Positions 24,528 through 33,087 of a DNA stretch of 34,034 nucleotides are shown here, in pieces. The stretch spans positions 1 through 34,034 of the forward strand of contig JAEZIZ010000044.1 in assembly GCA_023415915.1 (NCBI GenBank), read 5' to 3'. Numbering within the stretch: position 1 is the first letter of the stretch; every line of letters begins with the position of its first letter. The position numbers and the translations under genes are program-made. The notes under the pieces are model-generated. The model did no database searches and was not told the DNA's origin. It saw only the letters and a list, made by a program, of their open reading frames with translations. The DNA is from Bacillota bacterium. GTDB lineage: Bacteria > Bacillota > Clostridia > Christensenellales > SZUA-584.

Positions 24528-26930
24528 TTATTGAGCAAATAGGATTTCCGAGATGGCCCCTAATAGACCTGAAGATATATCCATAGTCTCCAGTTCGCAA
24601 ATAGCTCTTCCCGCGTCGTTGGTGCAAACGCTGTTATAGATTTTTTCTTTCAGTTCGTATTCTATTTGCGCAATATTTAAAAGGTCAAAAATCCGCTGCT
24701 TCATGCAATTGTCAGCTAACGATAAACCCTTCGCAAATCTTATTACCACCTGGCTGCCTGTTTCAATATACGGCAATTCAAGTCTTATCGTATGCGATAT
24801 GTTGTCATATTCTTTTACAAACTCAACCGACAAATTATCAACCGTAACCGCTATGCTTTCCGCATCACACACGCCTAAAAAGCAAATAGTATACTGCCTA
24901 TGTATCGGCATCGCATCCACCATCGTGACGCCCGGCGTAATGGTTAATAGCGTTTCATCGTCCTTCCTCCATAGAAAATCAAAGGCTGTGATTGTAAACT
25001 TGCCACCCCTATAATCTTCGGTAACACCATCGTCTTCATACAGTTCGAAGCATCCGTCCGCACCGCCAAAGACTTTAATCTCCATCTGCACCGGCAACGA
25101 AGCGCCGTTTTGCCGGGCTTCTTCATCCCCCGTCATTGGCACAATAGCTCCAGCCCGTGCGAGTACGGGAATCTGAGAAATAGGCCTGTATAGATTCATA
25201 CTGCGCCCGCCGCTATAGCGCAGTCCTGTGAAGAAGTCAATATATGTTCCTTCCGGCAGCCAGGCTTTTACGGAGCCCAATTGCAGGCAGGCATCCATCG
25301 GATTCGTTATAGGGCATACAATAAGTTCGCTTCCGAATTCATATTGATTAGGTACGTTATAAGCCTCCGACTCTCTCGGATAACCGTGATACATTGGGCG
25401 CACCAGCGGGGCGCCTTCTTTATAACTGCGCCAGTTCATAGTATACAGATATGGTATGAGCCGGTGCCGCAAATGTAGTAAATGTTTCAATATATTATTT
25501 ATCGGTTCGCCGTACTTCCATGGCTCTTTGCCATTGAACAGATTGGATGTACTGTGCAGGCGCATAATCGGAGAAAACACTCCGAATTGCACCCACCGCA
25601 CCATCAACTCGTCGTCTCTTGAGCCGCCCGCATGTCCTCCAATGTCGTGGCTCCACCAGTAAAACCCGATATTCGCTGCCGTAGCTGTGAAATACGGTTG
25701 AAACCGCAGCGACTCCCAACTTATGATGCTGTCGCCGGAAAAGCCGATGGGATACCTGTGGCTGCCCGGCCCACCATAACGGGACATTATCAAAGGGCGC
25801 TTGCCGTTTTTACTGTTATCAATAAAGTGAAAGTGATTGAGCATCCACAAAGGGTCTGCGCCGGGAATCTCGGAAGCAGTGCCCTGCTGCCAATCGATCC
25901 ACCAGAAGTCAACGCCGTCTTTTTCCTGAGGATGATGAAGATATTCAAAGTACGCCTTTACAAACGCCCTGTCGCAAAAGTTGAAATGTACTGGCTGTTT
26001 CTGCTTCGGGTCTTTCCCCAGGGCATATGCCACTGCGTCATACATTTCCTCGTGGGGCTGCACACCTTCAGCCGGATGAAGGTTCAGCGTTACTTTCAGA
26101 TTGCGTTCGTGCAATCTTTTCATAAAAGCTTTCGGATCGGGAAAAAGCTTCGTGTTCCAGGTATAACCCGTCCAGCCCTTACCGTATCTTGGGTCAACGT
26201 CTCTTACATGCCAGTCTATATCTATCACCGCTATAGACAATGGTATCCCTTCGACAGAAAAGCGATCCATAAGTTCAACATACTCCGCCTCGCTGTACGG
26301 ATAAAACCTGCTCCACCAGTTCCCGAGCGCATAGCGCGGCAGCATAGGCGTTCCGCCGCAAAGATGGAAAAAATCGCTCAAGCACTGCTTATACTCATAC
26401 CCGTAACCAAAAAAGTAGACATCCTGTACGCCCTGCCTACGAGGTTCCACCCAGCCGTCGTCCAGCAGTATTGGAGAGCGGCTGTCGTCTATAATGCCAA
26501 ATCCGCCGAGACGCGACAACAAGCCCGGCTCCAGAGGCACAGCGCCGTCTACCTGGTCAAGATCGCGCGCAGTTCCCCAGAGCCCTTCCCATACAGGTTC
26601 TGAAAAACGCCAGGTACTGTATATCCCGCAGGACTCGCTGCGCACCTTTATGCTCAGCCCGCCTTTCGAGAATTCTTTCTTGTCGTAAGAAATGCTAAGC
26701 CATTCGGTGTCGATCTCTATACGATTTTCTTCCTCGAATACGGCAAAATCGGGCGTATCAAAATCTCTGTTTAAAACGACCCGTGTGGGCCGATCTTCAA
26801 AAACACTGTCAGGAGAATACTCCATGCGAACCAGCCTCGGCGTTAAAATTGTAAACCTGTAGCGCTCTCCCGCAACAACGCTGCCGGAGCGGCATTTGCC
26901 GTTTATATTATATAAATGATTTGCTCTCAT
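24528..26930 (-). CDS. Glycoside hydrolase family 31 alpha-glucosidase
   Basis: This 800-aa cytosolic retaining alpha-glycosidase has no signal peptide. The nucleophile is Asp346 in WWIDWQQG, a GH31 subgroup version of the usual WxDMNE. The acid/base is Asp400 in GFSGDSIISWESL. DIDWHV (237-242), SRYGGPGSHRYPIGFSGD and WWSHDIGGH are further GH31 blocks. After the C-terminal beta domains, about 70 residues from 730 onward look helical and are not part of the usual GH31 core. It starts 3 bp after the GH13 gene, with GAGAGG placed 14 bases upstream in that gene. It likely cuts alpha-linked glucose or xylose from oligosaccharides brought in by the block 3 transporter. Confidence 0.9.
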   Translation of the reverse strand: MRANHLYNINGKCRSGSVVAGERYRFTILTPRLVRMEYSPDSVFEDRPTRVVLNRDFDTPDFAVFEEENRIEIDTEWLSISYDKKEFSKGGLSIKVRSESCGIYSTWRFSEPVWEGLWGTARDLDQVDGAVPLEPGLLSRLGGFGIIDDSRSPILLDDGWVEPRRQGVQDVYFFGYGYEYKQCLSDFFHLCGGTPMLPRYALGNWWSRFYPYSEAEYVELMDRFSVEGIPLSIAVIDIDWHVRDVDPRYGKGWTGYTWNTKLFPDPKAFMKRLHERNLKVTLNLHPAEGVQPHEEMYDAVAYALGKDPKQKQPVHFNFCDRAFVKAYFEYLHHPQEKDGVDFWWIDWQQGTASEIPGADPLWMLNHFHFIDNSKNGKRPLIMSRYGGPGSHRYPIGFSGDSIISWESLRFQPYFTATAANIGFYWWSHDIGGHAGGSRDDELMVRWVQFGVFSPIMRLHSTSNLFNGKEPWKYGEPINNILKHLLHLRHRLIPYLYTMNWRSYKEGAPLVRPMYHGYPRESEAYNVPNQYEFGSELIVCPITNPMDACLQLGSVKAWLPEGTYIDFFTGLRYSGGRSMNLYRPISQIPVLARAGAIVPMTGDEEARQNGASLPVQMEIKVFGGADGCFELYEDDGVTEDYRGGKFTITAFDFLWRKDDETLLTITPGVTMVDAMPIHRQYTICFLGVCDAESIAVTVDNLSVEFVKEYDNISHTIRLELPYIETGSQVVIRFAKGLSLADNCMKQRIFDLLNIAQIEYELKEKIYNSVCTNDAGRAICELETMDISSGLLGAISEILFAQ

Positions 26931-26933
26931 AAT

Positions 26934-28232
26934 TTAACGATTATCCTCTCTTGTTGATTCAATGATTACAGGTTCCCCTTTGCAGGCTATCTTTCCACAT
27001 TTTATCCTTACTTCGCCGCCGTCTATCATGTTAGTATATACGCCGTCGGATATTCGGGTAGGCAGCAGCGAGCTATTCCCCTTTACACTGAAAACGCCCG
27101 TTAACTGGCGTTTTCCATAGCGATGCCGCGCATATAGAATCTCACCCGGAAAAGCCTGTACATCGTAGCGGCTGTTTGTAAACCCTGGATGCTTTTTGAT
27201 CGCATATAATTTGGAAAGAAACGCAGACATATCTGCGCCATTATTCCAACGCACCAAATCCTTGTCAAAGAGGTCGGGCCGATTGCTGTCCCCTGCTTCC
27301 TGGCCGGCGTATAGCAACGTCATTCCCTTTTGAAAGTAGATGAACGCCGTCCAGTTAAGAAGGGACAATCTGTCCGGAATAATGAAGGAAGCACGCGGGT
27401 TGTCGTGGTTTTCAAGATAACGGAGTTTTACATAATTGTCGGGATAAATAGCCTCCTGCAGATTTATCATCTGCGCGTATTCGGATAACGAGCATCGCCC
27501 TTCGAGGTATCCTTTAAAATATAAAAACACGTCGTATTCATAGCATACATCGAATGCCTGAAACATCTCGGAGTCCGAGAGACTGATAATGCCGCGGTCG
27601 CGGTTTTCTACTATAAATACCGGCTCAACGGATTCGCTTAGCCAGATACACCCCGGCCGCACGGCCTCTACCTCCCGGCGGGCTTTCACCCAGAACTCGA
27701 GCGGTATTAAAGGCGCAACATCACACCTGAAGCCGTCAACCATACCGGCCCAATATTTTAAAGTCTCGATCTGGTATTCCCACAATTCCATATTTGAATA
27801 ATCAAGATCGATAACGTCGGGCCATTCCCCTACTTTATTACCAAACGAACCGTCATCTTTATGATAAAACCACTCGGGATGGTTCTGCGCCAGCCACGAG
27901 TCGGGCGAGGTATGGTTGTACACCACGTCAATGATACATTTCATACCATACTCATGTATGACCTCAACCAATGCTGTAAAGTCCTCCAGAGTGCCGTACT
28001 CCGGGTTTATTTCGCGGTAATCCGAAACGGCGTAAGGGCTGCCATTCTGCCCTTTGCGCGCCACCTTCCCGATGGGGTGTATCGGCAACAGCCAAATGAT
28101 ATCGACGCCAAGCTTTTTTATACGGCCGATATCCTTTTTTACGGCGTTAAAACTTCCTTCTTCGCTGTAATTCCGTACAAAAATCGAATACATAACCTGA
28201 TTTCGGTACTCTTTGGTTGTACTATTTGCCAT
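26934..28232 (-). CDS. Glycoside hydrolase family 13 alpha-amylase-type enzyme
   Basis: This 432-aa cytosolic enzyme of the alpha-amylase superfamily contains the four conserved regions: DVVYNHTS (102-109), GFRCDVAPL with nucleophile Asp171, WLSESVEP with acid/base Glu200, and LENHDNPR with His276 and Asp277. It lacks a signal peptide and is short for the family, with a small C-terminal beta domain. The substrate is probably a short alpha-glucan such as a maltooligosaccharide. AAAGGTG lies upstream of the ATG. It follows the MalG-type permease by 34 bp and is paired with a GH31 enzyme. Confidence 0.9.
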   Translation of the reverse strand: MANSTTKEYRNQVMYSIFVRNYSEEGSFNAVKKDIGRIKKLGVDIIWLLPIHPIGKVARKGQNGSPYAVSDYREINPEYGTLEDFTALVEVIHEYGMKCIIDVVYNHTSPDSWLAQNHPEWFYHKDDGSFGNKVGEWPDVIDLDYSNMELWEYQIETLKYWAGMVDGFRCDVAPLIPLEFWVKARREVEAVRPGCIWLSESVEPVFIVENRDRGIISLSDSEMFQAFDVCYEYDVFLYFKGYLEGRCSLSEYAQMINLQEAIYPDNYVKLRYLENHDNPRASFIIPDRLSLLNWTAFIYFQKGMTLLYAGQEAGDSNRPDLFDKDLVRWNNGADMSAFLSKLYAIKKHPGFTNSRYDVQAFPGEILYARHRYGKRQLTGVFSVKGNSSLLPTRISDGVYTNMIDGGEVRIKCGKIACKGEPVIIESTREDNR

Positions 28233-28266
28233 ATTAATTCACACCTTTTTAACTTATAAACGCATA

Positions 28267-29088
28267 TCAGCCTTTAACGGAGGAGGAAGATACGCCCTCG
28301 ATAAATTGTTTCTGAAAAACTATATAGAATATTACGACAGGTATAATAGCAATACTTGTAGCGGCAAATAGCCCCGCGTAGTCGGTGGAATAACGCCCGT
28401 TGAATAGATTCAAAGCAACAGAAAGCATAGATTTTTCTCCCGTCCGTATCATAAGGTAAGGCCAGAGGTAATCGTCCCATGCCCAGAGAAATTGGAAAAT
28501 GGCTATGCTTACTACGGAATTGCGCAGCTGTGGAAATACGATTCTGTGGAATATATAAAACTCGTTAGCGCCGTCGATACGGGCGGCTTCCAGCATTTCA
28601 TCGGGTATCGAGAAACACGCCTGCCGCATCATAAAAATTCCAAACGCGGTAAAAGAAGAAGGCACGATCAACGCTTTATACGAATCGATCCACCCCACAG
28701 ATTGCATAATGCTGTAGCGCGGTATAATAGTTACTACGCCGGGAACCATCATTGTGAGTAAAATACAGGTAAACAGCAGCTGGCGGCCCCTAAACTTATA
28801 TTTGCTAAGAACAAACCCGGCGGCCGTACTTGTATAGATCGTAATGATGGTAATCAAAAGCGCATATACAAGGCTGTTTATAAAGTAACGCAGGAAGCTG
28901 AACCTTTCTAGCACATCAGTATAGTTCTGCAACGTGAAATTCTGCGGAAAGAAAGACTGCGCCTGAGCGCTTATTTCAACATTTGTTTTGAACGAGGACA
29001 GCAGCATCCATATAAACGGAAGAATGGTCATAAGGCTGAAAAAAAGCAATGTTGCGTTAAGGATAACTGCATATACCTTTTGTTTCAT
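28267..29088 (-). CDS. MalG-type ABC transporter permease
   Basis: This 273-aa membrane subunit of a carbohydrate importer (CUT1 family) has six predicted helices. The EAA-loop region reads EAARIDGANEFYIFHRIVFP near residues 185-204, the contact site for the ATPase. A TTG-started frame begins at 29103 inside the preceding gene, but AAAGGAG five bases before the ATG at 29088 fixes the start. No ATPase of the MsmK/MalK type is encoded in this operon, so an ATPase from elsewhere in the genome must be shared, as is common for CUT1 systems in Bacillota. Confidence 0.92.
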   Translation of the reverse strand: MKQKVYAVILNATLLFFSLMTILPFIWMLLSSFKTNVEISAQAQSFFPQNFTLQNYTDVLERFSFLRYFINSLVYALLITIITIYTSTAAGFVLSKYKFRGRQLLFTCILLTMMVPGVVTIIPRYSIMQSVGWIDSYKALIVPSSFTAFGIFMMRQACFSIPDEMLEAARIDGANEFYIFHRIVFPQLRNSVVSIAIFQFLWAWDDYLWPYLMIRTGEKSMLSVALNLFNGRYSTDYAGLFAATSIAIIPVVIFYIVFQKQFIEGVSSSSVKG

Positions 29089-29099
29089 AGGCGCTCCTT

Positions 29100-29993
29100 T
29101 CAAGCGTTGTTCCTTTTTCCGGAGATCTTGAATGAAATCCCGGTAAAAATGGCGATAAACAGGAATAATACAAACGACAGCGCGGAAGCGTAGCCAAAGT
29201 TGTATTTTACAAACGCCTCGTCATATATCAGATACGTCGCAAGATACGTCTGGGTGCCCGGCCCGCCCTGCGTCAGCACCATGACAGGTATATATGTCTG
29301 AAAGTATGAGATCAAAGACACTATCACAATAAACAATATGGTCGGCTTTAACAGCGGAAGTGTTAGTTTTCTGAAGCGCTGCCATGATCCCGCGCCGTCC
29401 ATTTCGGCAGCTTCGTAACAATCCTTCGGAAGCGAATACATACTGCCCAGGAATATTACTACAGCAAAGCCGAAATCCTTCCAAATAGTCAGAATTATGA
29501 TGGCGATAAGCGCATACCTGCCGTCAAACAGCCAGTTTATATCCGTGCCCAGCAGATCATTAAGGAGACCGAACTGCGGGTCAAAAATGAATTTCCATAC
29601 AAATGCGACGGCTACCATAGGCGTAATGGTAGGCAGATAATAAAGCGTTCTGTAAAACGATTTATGCTTTATCAGCTTTGAATACAGAGCGTGTGCAATA
29701 GCGAGTCCTATTACGACCCGAAACACGACAGCCACTGCCGCAAAAAGCACCGTATTACCTATCGATCTCCAAAAAAGGTCGCTCTCAAAAACTCTCTTCC
29801 AGTTATCGAGCCCCAGGAAATTGAACTGAAGCCTCAACGGGTTCCATTGATAAAAGCTGCCTATCAACGCCATAATTATAGGTATCAGGAAAAACAGCAC
29901 AAAAAAAGCAATCAGTAAAATTACCATAACATTGCGCAGTATAACTTCGCTTCGGCTGCGCAGCGGATGAGTTGTACTTTTTCTTAACCGCAT
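29100..29993 (-). CDS. MalF-type ABC transporter permease
   Basis: This 297-aa CUT1 membrane subunit has six predicted helices and the EAA loop EAAEMDGAGSWQRFRKLTLP near 203-222. VLTQGGPGTQTYLATYLIY, near 245-265, is a typical segment of MalF/UgpA permeases. It has a basic cytoplasmic N-terminus. AAAGGAG is ten bases before the ATG. It forms a heterodimer with the MalG-type subunit, whose start follows 11 bp after this gene. Confidence 0.92.
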   Translation of the reverse strand: MRLRKSTTHPLRSRSEVILRNVMVILLIAFFVLFFLIPIIMALIGSFYQWNPLRLQFNFLGLDNWKRVFESDLFWRSIGNTVLFAAVAVVFRVVIGLAIAHALYSKLIKHKSFYRTLYYLPTITPMVAVAFVWKFIFDPQFGLLNDLLGTDINWLFDGRYALIAIIILTIWKDFGFAVVIFLGSMYSLPKDCYEAAEMDGAGSWQRFRKLTLPLLKPTILFIVIVSLISYFQTYIPVMVLTQGGPGTQTYLATYLIYDEAFVKYNFGYASALSFVLFLFIAIFTGISFKISGKRNNA

Positions 29994-30030
29994 TAATCGA
30001 TTGCTCCTTTAAGCTTTTTATCTGCCCGCC

Positions 30031-30075
30031 TGCCACAACGCCGGCGCGGCATTACGCCCCGCCGACGTTATGGCA
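30031..30075 (-). other. Intercistronic hairpin after the block 3 binding-protein gene
   Basis: Sixteen-base arms (30031-30046 and 30060-30075) pair fully as RNA, with two G-U pairs and a 13-nt loop, in the 99-bp gap between the binding protein and the MalF gene. No T-run follows. It is the strongest of the three hairpins that follow binding-protein genes in this window. Confidence 0.7.
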
Positions 30076-30092
30076 TATATGTAATTTATGTA

Positions 30093-31508
30093 TTATTTTA
30101 ACGCTTCGCTTGCATATTTGTACATGGGTTCCTGAGATGCGAAATCCGAATTTGCGAGATCTTCGTTTATGGCGGTTTCCGCGTCGGTAAGCGCTTTTGT
30201 TATATCAACGTTGTTATAGAAAATATTCTCCAGCATGATTTTAACGTTGGTTTCTACAGTGCTTGGCATGGAACCGGGCCAAATATACCTGTCGATATGG
30301 TCGGCCAACACGGCTATGCTGGGTATGGCAAGAAGGTCGGCGTCGTCCTTAAGCGTTACTTTTGCCGGAAAAACCGCATTAGCAAGACAAAACTCCTTTT
30401 GTATCCCGTCGTTTGCAAAGAAGAAACGTACAATATCCTGAGCGACAGCCTGTTGCTCGGCGGACGCATTCTTGTTGACGCCGAATGTCGATTCGCCGTT
30501 ATAGCGGTGATATGCATAGGGCACTTCTTCCGCCGGCGTAGGGATCTCGAAGCACTTAAAAGGCGTATCCGGGAAATTCTGCGACAGTACGTTGGTCATA
30601 AATCCCCATCCAAGGTACATAGCCACCATACCCTGGCCGAAATTATCTCCGGAATTATTGCCAAAGTTATAGTCACAAATGCCATCAATCTCATACATAT
30701 CCTTCAGGCGCTGTATCACGTTTTTCATAGCGTCATTGTTTAAAGTAACATTATTATCGCTCGTGAATAAATTCTGGCCGTACTGATAGTTCATTCCCAA
30801 CACGTCGCCCTGAATTCCGCCGTTATAGCTGAAGCCCGCCTGTACGAGTTCCCCTTTATCGTCACGAATCGTTAGTTTCTTGGCGACTTCACGAAATTCA
30901 TCCCATGTTTTGGGTATATCGTCTTCTGTAAGCCCTGCCGCCTCCCACATATTAGTATTATAATAAACCGTAGCTGTCATGAGGCCATAATCGGTATAAT
31001 ATATCTTTCCGTCAACAACATGGCCTGACGCGCCGACAAAGTCCGCTTCGATATCGGCAAGCGGAATATCATACGGCGCCATATATCCTATAATATTGTC
31101 ATGCTGACTGTTATGGAAGTTAAATATCGCTGGGCCGTCATTGCCCTGTAATGCCAGCGGAAGTTTTGTCCAATAATCATCCCATGGATTTTCTACCAGA
31201 TCAATGGTCACGTTAGGATGGATGGCGGTATACTGATCTACAAGCGACTGAAATAGATTGGCTGCTCCAGTCCAAAACCATAATTCCACAGTGATGTCTT
31301 TACCGCCGTTTACAGGCTGATTCGGGTCGTACTTTACGATATTCCCAATCGTCGGAATTTGGCTCGTTTCCGGAGGCGGTTCAGTTTCGGGCGCAATGCG
31401 GGGAGTCGACTCGGTCTCCGGCGATTTGTCTGATGCGGGAGTACCGTTGCAGGCAACAAGGCTAAAGGCAAGCATAAACACGAAGAGAAGTGTTAGTATC
31501 TTTTTCAT
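30093..31508 (-). CDS. Extracellular solute-binding lipoprotein, family 1 (MalE-type)
   Basis: This 471-aa lipoprotein has a signal peptide and lipobox (LVAC, Cys about residue 20), a Pro/Glu/Thr-rich linker to about residue 55, and a binding domain starting ITVELWFWTGAANLFQSLVDQY, typical of CUT1 receptors. AYHRYNGESTFGVNKNAS near residue 350 is also characteristic. A longer frame reaches to 31604 across the operator and promoter; AAGGAGG just before the ATG at 31508 fixes the start. As first gene of block 3, it is controlled by the promoter at 31572 and the operator at 31551. The ligand is presumably the alpha-glucan cut by the GH13 and GH31 enzymes. Confidence 0.92.
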   Translation of the reverse strand: MKKILTLLFVFMLAFSLVACNGTPASDKSPETESTPRIAPETEPPPETSQIPTIGNIVKYDPNQPVNGGKDITVELWFWTGAANLFQSLVDQYTAIHPNVTIDLVENPWDDYWTKLPLALQGNDGPAIFNFHNSQHDNIIGYMAPYDIPLADIEADFVGASGHVVDGKIYYTDYGLMTATVYYNTNMWEAAGLTEDDIPKTWDEFREVAKKLTIRDDKGELVQAGFSYNGGIQGDVLGMNYQYGQNLFTSDNNVTLNNDAMKNVIQRLKDMYEIDGICDYNFGNNSGDNFGQGMVAMYLGWGFMTNVLSQNFPDTPFKCFEIPTPAEEVPYAYHRYNGESTFGVNKNASAEQQAVAQDIVRFFFANDGIQKEFCLANAVFPAKVTLKDDADLLAIPSIAVLADHIDRYIWPGSMPSTVETNVKIMLENIFYNNVDITKALTDAETAINEDLANSDFASQEPMYKYASEALK

Positions 31509-31550
31509 ACTTTCCTCCTTATTAATAATGGTCCTGAGGTCTAAAAAAAG

Positions 31551-31564
31551 GTTTAACGTTAAAC
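31551..31564. promoter_or_regulatory. LacI-family operator of block 3
   Basis: GTTTAACGTTAAAC is a perfect 14-bp palindrome with a central CG, the classic form of a LacI/GalR-family operator. It begins seven bases after the -10 box, at about +1, so binding would block initiation. The divergent lacI gene 230 bp away is the likely repressor gene. Confidence 0.8.
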
Positions 31565-31571
31565 TATTATG

Positions 31572-31600
31572 ATTATACGCTTCTTTTCCAATATTGTCAA
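31572..31600 (-). promoter_or_regulatory. Consensus sigma-A promoter of block 3
   Basis: On the minus strand TTGACA (31595-31600), a 17-bp spacer and TATAAT (31572-31577) match the sigma-A consensus at all twelve positions. It lies about 65 bases upstream of the binding-protein start. Confidence 0.9.
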
Positions 31601-31727
31601 GCATCAGTGATAGAATATGCTATACCGAGCCGTTAATCCCTAAAATGCGCCACTTTTTCTTGCAACTCTACCAGCGGCATGTATAACGCTATACGTTTTT
31701 TAGCATTAAAATAAAACTAATAATCGA

Positions 31728-31756
31728 TTGAACTTTGGTTGTAAAGCGTGTATTAT
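31728..31756 (+). promoter_or_regulatory. Promoter of the lacI-family gene
   Basis: TTGAAC (31728-31733), a 17-bp spacer and TATTAT (31751-31756) lie on the plus strand, 36 bases before the regulator start codon. The layout, with an operator just past the -10 box, mirrors the block 3 promoter. Confidence 0.65.
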
Positions 31757-31759
31757 AAA

Positions 31760-31773
31760 GTTTAGCAATAAAC
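31760..31773. promoter_or_regulatory. Second LacI-type operator, autoregulatory
   Basis: GTTTA-GCAA-TAAAC has the same arms and length as the perfect operator at 31551, but the centre is not palindromic. It starts three bases after the -10 box of the regulator's own promoter, which suggests negative autoregulation. Confidence 0.6.
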
Positions 31774-31792
31774 TAGTGGGGTCTTAAAGCAG

Positions 31793-32818
31793 ATGATTAC
31801 ATTAAAAGAAATTGCGAAAGAAGCCGGCGTCAGCGTTATGACAGTATCCAATGTCGTAAATGGTAATCTTTCAAAAGTGTCTAAAGAAAACGCACAGCGT
31901 ATTCAAAAAATTATACGCGAAAAAAAATATGTCCCCAATTCGTCGGCTCGGAGTCTCGCTAAAAACAACTCTAATATAATAGCGATTATATTGCGCGGCG
32001 ACCAAAATGAAAATTCGCTTCAAAGCCCTCATAATGCCACGCTTGTCGGTACGATGATTCAAAAGATACAGAAGCTTGGATATTATACTATGGTCAACAT
32101 AGTACAATCCCAGGAGGATATTTCAAAAAGCCTTCGCACCTGGAATGTGGAAGGCGCAATATTCTTAGGAATGTTTGACGACGAAATAGAAAAAATATAC
32201 CAGGTCAATGACGTGCCTATGGTTTTTATAGATAGTTACAGTGACGTTCGGCGTCTGTCGAATATCGGCATTGACGATTACAAAGGAGGCAAGCTTGCCG
32301 CACAATATCTTGCAAAATACGGGCATAGCAAGATCGCATTCATCGGGCCACCGACAAAGCATAACGGAGTTATACAGCACCGTTTTGCAGGATTTTGCGA
32401 CGGATTAAAAGAAAGCGGCCTGTCATTAAATCCTGATCACCAGTTCGTATTGGAGTCGGACGTACAGCCGGAAGCCATAATTGAAATAGGTAGAAAGATT
32501 TCAAACATATATAAGGACGTGACGGCGGCATTTGTAACAAGCGACCAGATAGCGTCCTATCTTATCCGCGGCCTTCGGCAAAACAAGGTATCCGTTCCAA
32601 ATGATTTTTCCGTAGTGGGATTTGACAATTTGATGATCAGCACACAAATAACTCCGCAGCTCACTACGATATCACAGGACTTGGAGAAGAAGGCAAGCTT
32701 GTCTGTGGATGTGCTTTTTAGGCAGCTGAAGACCTCCGGCTCTCCTACAGAGTCATTGGTTCTTGATGTGGAATTAATTGAAAGAGAATCTGTTTCTTCT
32801 GTTCCAAAAAAGAAATAA
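31793..32818 (+). CDS. LacI/GalR-family transcriptional repressor
   Basis: This 341-aa regulator is the only complete gene on the plus strand. The N-terminal helix-turn-helix (LKEIAKEAGVSVMTVSNVVNG, 3-23) and hinge (PNSSARSLAKNNSNIIAII) are typical, followed by a periplasmic-binding-protein-like ligand domain with GAIFLG, VPMVFIDS, AFVTSDQIA and VVGFDN blocks. GTGGGG lies 12 bases before the ATG, a weak ribosome binding site. It is divergent from block 3 and has candidate operators in that promoter, in its own promoter and in the yesMN promoter. The inducer is presumably a maltooligosaccharide or a related alpha-glucoside. Confidence 0.93.
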   Translation: MITLKEIAKEAGVSVMTVSNVVNGNLSKVSKENAQRIQKIIREKKYVPNSSARSLAKNNSNIIAIILRGDQNENSLQSPHNATLVGTMIQKIQKLGYYTMVNIVQSQEDISKSLRTWNVEGAIFLGMFDDEIEKIYQVNDVPMVFIDSYSDVRRLSNIGIDDYKGGKLAAQYLAKYGHSKIAFIGPPTKHNGVIQHRFAGFCDGLKESGLSLNPDHQFVLESDVQPEAIIEIGRKISNIYKDVTAAFVTSDQIASYLIRGLRQNKVSVPNDFSVVGFDNLMISTQITPQLTTISQDLEKKASLSVDVLFRQLKTSGSPTESLVLDVELIERESVSSVPKKK

Positions 32819-32831
32819 GCAAACTGGCAGG

Positions 32832-32858
32832 TCCAGTAGTTTTAGCTGGAGTTTATAA
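32832..32858 (+). terminator. Weak hairpin after the lacI gene
   Basis: TCCAG and CTGGA form a 5-bp stem with a 9-nt loop, 14 bases past the stop codon, followed by GTTTATAAA and not by a clean T-run. It may be a weak terminator for the regulator gene. Confidence 0.25.
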
Positions 32859-33040
32859 ATACACGCACTATACTCGTCTATAGATACGCAGTACATCACT
32901 ACTGCTAATTCTATCTTTTTTATATCCTACGAAGTCCTCTAATACAAACATATTTTGTGATCTGCCTTGCTTTTCTAATCAGAATACTCATATAAGAAAT
33001 GAAATCACCAAAATTAATTACTAACTTGGCGAATTATAGA
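32859..33040. other. Intergenic, nothing recognised
   Basis: This AT-rich stretch between the LacI gene and the repeat copy B has stops in all frames at short intervals and no hairpin or promoter that I would defend. Confidence 0.5.
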
Positions 33041-33087
33041 AGTCGGCGAGCCTGCTGGAAATAGGTATCCTCCTGTCATAGTACCTT
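33041..33087 (+). repeat. Intergenic repeat, copy B
   Basis: This 47-bp stretch is in the same orientation as copy A at 13346-13391 and matches it at about 37 positions, with the strongest identity at both ends. It lies between the lacI gene and the defence-gene relic. Together the copies bracket blocks 2 and 3, about 19.6 kb. Confidence 0.55.

Noticed and set aside
25632..26603. A 323-codon plus-strand open frame opposite the GH31 gene
   Set aside because: Despite its length it is a shadow of the GH31 frame, with a composition unlike the real proteins of the window and no upstream site.
31551..31564. Reading the palindrome as a CcpA cre site
   Set aside because: The perfect 14-mer GTTTAACGTTAAAC does not fit the cre consensus (TGNAANCGNWNNCA), and recurrence of its arms near the lacI gene favours the local LacI protein.
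31509..31604. A 32-codon N-terminal extension of the block 3 binding protein
   Set aside because: It crosses the operator and -10 box, and would place the signal peptide internally; AAGGAGG precedes the ATG at 31508.
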